DNA of 14,203 bases from Nitrospirota bacterium (GTDB taxonomy: Bacteria > Nitrospirota > Nitrospiria > Nitrospirales > UBA8639), in the NCBI GenBank assembly GCA_003228495.1, contig QIDY01000240.1, positions 1 through 14,203 on the forward strand, read 5' to 3'. Positions 12,701-14,203 of the stretch are shown piece by piece. Within the stretch, counting starts at the first letter, position 1; every line of letters starts with the position of its first letter. The notes under the pieces are model-generated. The model was given only the letters and a program-made list of their open reading frames with translations, searched no databases and was not told the DNA's origin. The translations under genes and the position numbers were made by a program.

Positions 12701-13259
12701 TCTCATGAATTGTTTTGCTATCGCAATTTCTCTCGGACTGCAACATGGCGTCCCCCTTGAAGAATTCGTCGATGCATTTATCTTTACACGCTTTGAGCCG
12801 AATGGGCCGGTTAAACTCAACAGCCATATTAAGATGTCCACCTCGATCATTGATTATATTTTCCGGGAAATGGCCATCACCTATCTTGGAAGACATGACC
12901 TGGAACAAGTCTCCCCGGAAGATCTTCGTGCCGATGCGCTCAAGAAACAACCCGACACCGAGGAAGAGGATGGAGATGATTTGGTCGATCCTCGTTCAGT
13001 TGGGTCAACCTCTATAAGTCCAGAAGTCTTTCCCTCTCGACGATCATCCGGAAACGGTATAGGAAAAAATGGTGGCCATGAAAAGATCGCCAGGAAAGTG
13101 GAAATGCGACGCGAAACGGTCACTATCACTGAAATACAGGAAGCCCGGCAAAAAGGGTACGAAGGCGACCCATGCACAGAATGCAAGCAATTTAAAATGG
13201 TCCGTAACGGCATGTGCCTCAAGTGCGACAACTGCGGTGCCACAAATGGCTGCTCGTAA
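9726..13259 (+). CDS. nrdJ: NrdJ, adenosylcobalamin-dependent class II ribonucleotide reductase
   Basis: This 1177-residue enzyme reduces ribonucleotides to deoxyribonucleotides using a radical generated from adenosylcobalamin, so it needs no oxygen and no small subunit. Active-site residues are visible: N460, radical cysteine C462 and E464 in NPCSE, and the redox pair C183 (HACFIQ) and C473 (TACNLASLNL). The 11-residue step from C462 to C473 fits the family. APTGTIGLVMDCDTTGIEPD (659-678) and GGTTRRAAKM (255-264) are further conserved blocks. Residues about 945-1055 form the C-terminal TSCPD-type domain. An acidic and Gly/Ser-rich linker (about 1073-1120) leads to a cysteine tail, C1150, C1153, C1164, C1167, C1170 and C1176, probably for electron relay or metal binding. 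No intein is present. AGGAG (9714-9718) lies 7 nt before the ATG. Upstream sites suggest NrdR control and attenuation. Confidence 0.96.
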   Translation: MKIVRRFTKADESPYQSIPFSARTSEIKNPDGSTVFHQENIQAPEHWSQLAVDILAQKYFRKAGVPQYDNEGMPLLNEKGGPLLGGERDARQVFHRLAGCWTEWGKTYHYFESPEDAQTFQDELSYMLAWQMAAPNSPQWFNTGLHFAYGLTGPPQGHYYVDPKTHRVKQARNAYERPQVHACFIQSLSDDLVNEGGIMDLWVREARLFKYGSGTGTNFSKLRADGEALSGGGRSSGLMSFLKIGDRAAGAIKSGGTTRRAAKMVCLDLDHPDIEEFIDWKVVEEQKVAAMVTGSKVCAQHLNHVLQACHISKPDGNTQIQVNPSENSALREAIQAARHVSVPESYIQRMFNYAQEGFTHFVFYEYDTNWDSKAYQTVSGQNSNNSIRVPNEFFDALKSGGDWTLTRRTDGSVCKTIPAQDLWNRIAWAAWICADPGIQYDTTINEWHTCPQDGRINASNPCSEYMFLDDTACNLASLNLGRFLTPEGEFDIEGFRHGVRLWTIVLEISVLMAGFPSRTIAEKSFSFRTLGLGYANLGSILMKLGIPYDSPQALAWCGAITALMTGESYATSAEMAKELGPFNAYPRNAESMLRVMRNHQRATHKAQPDDYEGLTIAPRGIQTDQCPEDLLKAAQQSWDRALELGEQYGYRNAQSTVIAPTGTIGLVMDCDTTGIEPDFALVKFKKLAGGGYFKIINQSLPPALRNLDYNPTQIQDIITYATGTRTLKQAPFINHETLQTKGFDRTVLDHIEATLDGAFDIHFSFNKWTLGEEFCREKLGLTDVQLQSPQLNILQHLGFIPEEILAATDFCCGTMTVEGAPHLKPEHLAIFDCANRCGRLGQRYILPAAHIRMMAAAQPFISGAISKTINMPADASVDSVKEAYLTSWTSMLKAVALYRDGSKLSQPLNTASDWNDASSQTEQVQAIAKQAASRVLVRYLAKRRPLPTRRNGYTQKAIVGGHKIYLRTGEYEDGTIGEIFLDMHKEGAAFRSLMNCFAIAISLGLQHGVPLEEFVDAFIFTRFEPNGPVKLNSHIKMSTSIIDYIFREMAITYLGRHDLEQVSPEDLRADALKKQPDTEEEDGDDLVDPRSVGSTSISPEVFPSRRSSGNGIGKNGGHEKIARKVEMRRETVTITEIQEARQKGYEGDPCTECKQFKMVRNGMCLKCDNCGATNGCS

Positions 13260-13270
13260 TCCGATATCTC

Positions 13271-13288
13271 ACACATCATCCAATGTGT
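13271..13288 (+). other. Small hairpin between nrdJ and the cupin gene
   Basis: ACACAT (13271-13276) and ATGTGT (13283-13288) form a 6-bp stem around a 6-nt loop with no T run. It is too weak for a terminator, so nrdJ and the cupin gene are probably co-transcribed. It might serve as a processing site. Confidence 0.3.
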
Positions 13289-13313
13289 CGCTTCTCAAGT
13301 AAGGAGAACGCCC

Positions 13314-13661
13314 GTGTCAAATCCAGTTGCTCTTGATCGTTCAAATGTTGCCAAAGATTGGCATGCTCGAGGATTTTCTTGCGGCCTATGGATTGACCAT
13401 ACTGGTCGAGAGTGGTCCTACCAACCTCATCAGACGGACGAATTGTTCATGATACTGTCCGGAGATTTAGAACTGAAGATAGAAGGGCAATCTATTCAGC
13501 CTTCCGTTGGAAAGGAAATTTGTATTCCGGCCGGGGTAACACATACTATTCGAAACATCGGAGGAAAAACGGCACGCTGGCTCTATGGGATACGACGAGA
13601 GGCAACAGATTCATCACCAGCTCCTGATAATGTTCGGGAAATGACGCATACCATCTCATGA
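13314..13661 (+). CDS. Small single-domain cupin protein
   Basis: This 115-residue protein is a conserved single-domain cupin (cupin_2-like). Motif 2 is complete: GKEICIPAGVTHTIRN (66-81) fits G-X5-P-X-G-X2-H-X3-N exactly. Motif 1 is reduced to HQTDELFMILSG (39-50), with one His and a Glu, so metal binding may involve His39, Glu43 and His77 or be partial. The start is GTG at 13314, chosen because AAGGAG (13301-13306) lies 7 nt before it and no earlier in-frame start has a ribosome binding site. It follows nrdJ on the same strand after 54 nt, so it may sit in the same transcript. No functional link between cupins and class II reductases is known to me. It could be an enzyme of sugar or small-molecule metabolism or a sensor. 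It lacks any DNA-binding domain. Confidence 0.85.
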   Translation: MSNPVALDRSNVAKDWHARGFSCGLWIDHTGREWSYQPHQTDELFMILSGDLELKIEGQSIQPSVGKEICIPAGVTHTIRNIGGKTARWLYGIRREATDSSPAPDNVREMTHTIS

Positions 13662-13701
13662 ATACCAATAACCGTGAGTGGTAAGAGGACGATTTTTCTT
13701 T

Positions 13702-14203
13702 TTACTTCGTCAGATCCTTAGCACATCGAAATCCTGTGGTCAGGTCTTGAAAATCCACTTCCGCTTTCGATCGGGCCATGACACGCAAGTTCACAGGTTG
13801 ATCTTCCCACGACCCGCCACGTAGGACTTTAAACTCCCCTTCCGTTGGACCCTGCGGATTTTTGTTCGGACTATCTTCGTAATAATACCGGCCGTACCAA
13901 TCATTCACCCATTCAGCTGCATTCCCAGCCATATGGTACAAACCATAGGCACTTTTTCCACCTTCTTTGAGCCCATGCCGAATGCTCATTCCCTTCGTCC
14001 CGCTGGTCACTGGCGAAAGAGTGATCGGGTAACTCACCCACCCGGTCGTCCCTTGATTGTAATTCGCAATATCCACAAAGGGCTGCATGTGCCCCCAGGG
14101 ATAACGCCGACTATCCGTTCCGCGTGCGCCTTTTTCCCACTCGGCTTCGGTCGGCAACCGTTTGCCTATCCATTCGCAATATCGCTTAGCAGCAGTCCAG
14201 GTA
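13702..14203 (-). CDS. Formylglycine-generating-enzyme (SUMF1) family protein, partial
   Basis: Only the C-terminal 166 residues are in the window. The frame runs open to the last base, so the gene begins beyond the right edge. The sequence has the standard FGE-sulfatase landmarks in order: AKRYCEWIGKRLPTEAEWEKGARG, then YPWG, GLYHMAGNAAEWVNDW, LRGGSW and a terminal GFRCA. A TTG at 14157 falls inside the KRLPTEAEWE motif and is not a start. In true formylglycine-generating enzymes a second catalytic cysteine lies five residues before the final one; here that position is Thr, so oxidase activity on sulfatases is unlikely. Family members of this type are often accessory or C-type-lectin-like binding proteins, frequently exported; the N-terminus is needed to judge. 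It converges on the cupin gene with a 40-nt gap. Confidence 0.9.
   Translation of the reverse strand, partial: TWTAAKRYCEWIGKRLPTEAEWEKGARGTDSRRYPWGHMQPFVDIANYNQGTTGWVSYPITLSPVTSGTKGMSIRHGLKEGGKSAYGLYHMAGNAAEWVNDWYGRYYYEDSPNKNPQGPTEGEFKVLRGGSWEDQPVNLRVMARSKAEVDFQDLTTGFRCAKDLTK

Noticed and set aside
12378..12950. 190-codon open frame antisense to nrdJ
   Set aside because: It mirrors codon structure of the conserved C-terminal domain of nrdJ and has no start signal or family resemblance.
9726..13259. Intein or insertion inside nrdJ
   Set aside because: The reading frame is continuous, active-site spacing is normal, and no intein splice motifs interrupt the conserved blocks.
13655..13700. Possible bidirectional terminator between the cupin and SUMF1-family genes
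   Set aside because: The best stem is six pairs with a wobble and a long loop. The T-rich stretch lies 17 nt beyond it, so the case is too weak to call.

Overview
The window looks like chromosomal DNA of a Gram-negative-type bacterium. It is roughly half G+C by eye. The gene mix is a class II (B12-dependent) ribonucleotide reductase, an HDOD protein, an ATGA-coupled pair of tRNA methylthiotransferases, a TrkH/KtrB-type channel and an FGE/SUMF1-family protein, together with an exported protein of a kind I associate with Nitrospirota. A marine-type Nitrospira or a relative with intermediate GC fits best. This rests on protein style only and is tentative. I see no integrase, transposase, CRISPR array, tRNA or rRNA.

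Layout. Bases 1-408 are non-coding, with a terminator-like hairpin and a dyad. Bases 409-1383 (+) encode an exported cysteine-repeat protein. Bases 1719-2321 (-) encode a cold-shock domain/DUF1294 membrane protein. Bases 2322-2867 are an AT-rich gap holding a GC-rich hairpin and other inverted repeats. Bases 2868-3827 (-) encode an HDOD protein. Bases 3828-4146 hold a direct repeat and an inverted pair of degenerate heptanucleotide arrays. Bases 4147-6914 (-) are an mtaB-miaB operon with an apparently leaderless promoter. Bases 7179-8558 (+) encode a TrkH/KtrB-type subunit whose stop overlaps that of a convergent small membrane protein (8555-8845, -) carrying a ten-G tract. Bases 8846-9725 are a large regulatory gap. 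Bases 9726-13259 (+) encode nrdJ, followed by a GTG-started cupin (13314-13661, +). A convergent SUMF1-family gene (13702 to beyond the window end, -) closes the window.

The most notable region is the nrdJ upstream region. Two NrdR-box-like sequences lie 32 bp apart start to start and bracket a TTGACA promoter. Two DnaA-box-like sequences lie further upstream. A leader of about 325 nt contains a textbook intrinsic terminator enclosed by an 8-bp long-range inverted repeat. Together these suggest repressor control of initiation plus possible attenuation of nrdJ, with no sign of a cobalamin riboswitch.

The second theme is short degenerate heptanucleotide repeats arranged as inverted pairs in two intergenic regions (4066-4157 and 8917-9034). 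One of them supplies the miaB stop codon. The third is the G10 tract in the small membrane protein gene, a candidate phase-variable switch. The exported protein carries three copies of a C-X23-C module with identical spacing and is the best candidate for an undescribed repeat domain.
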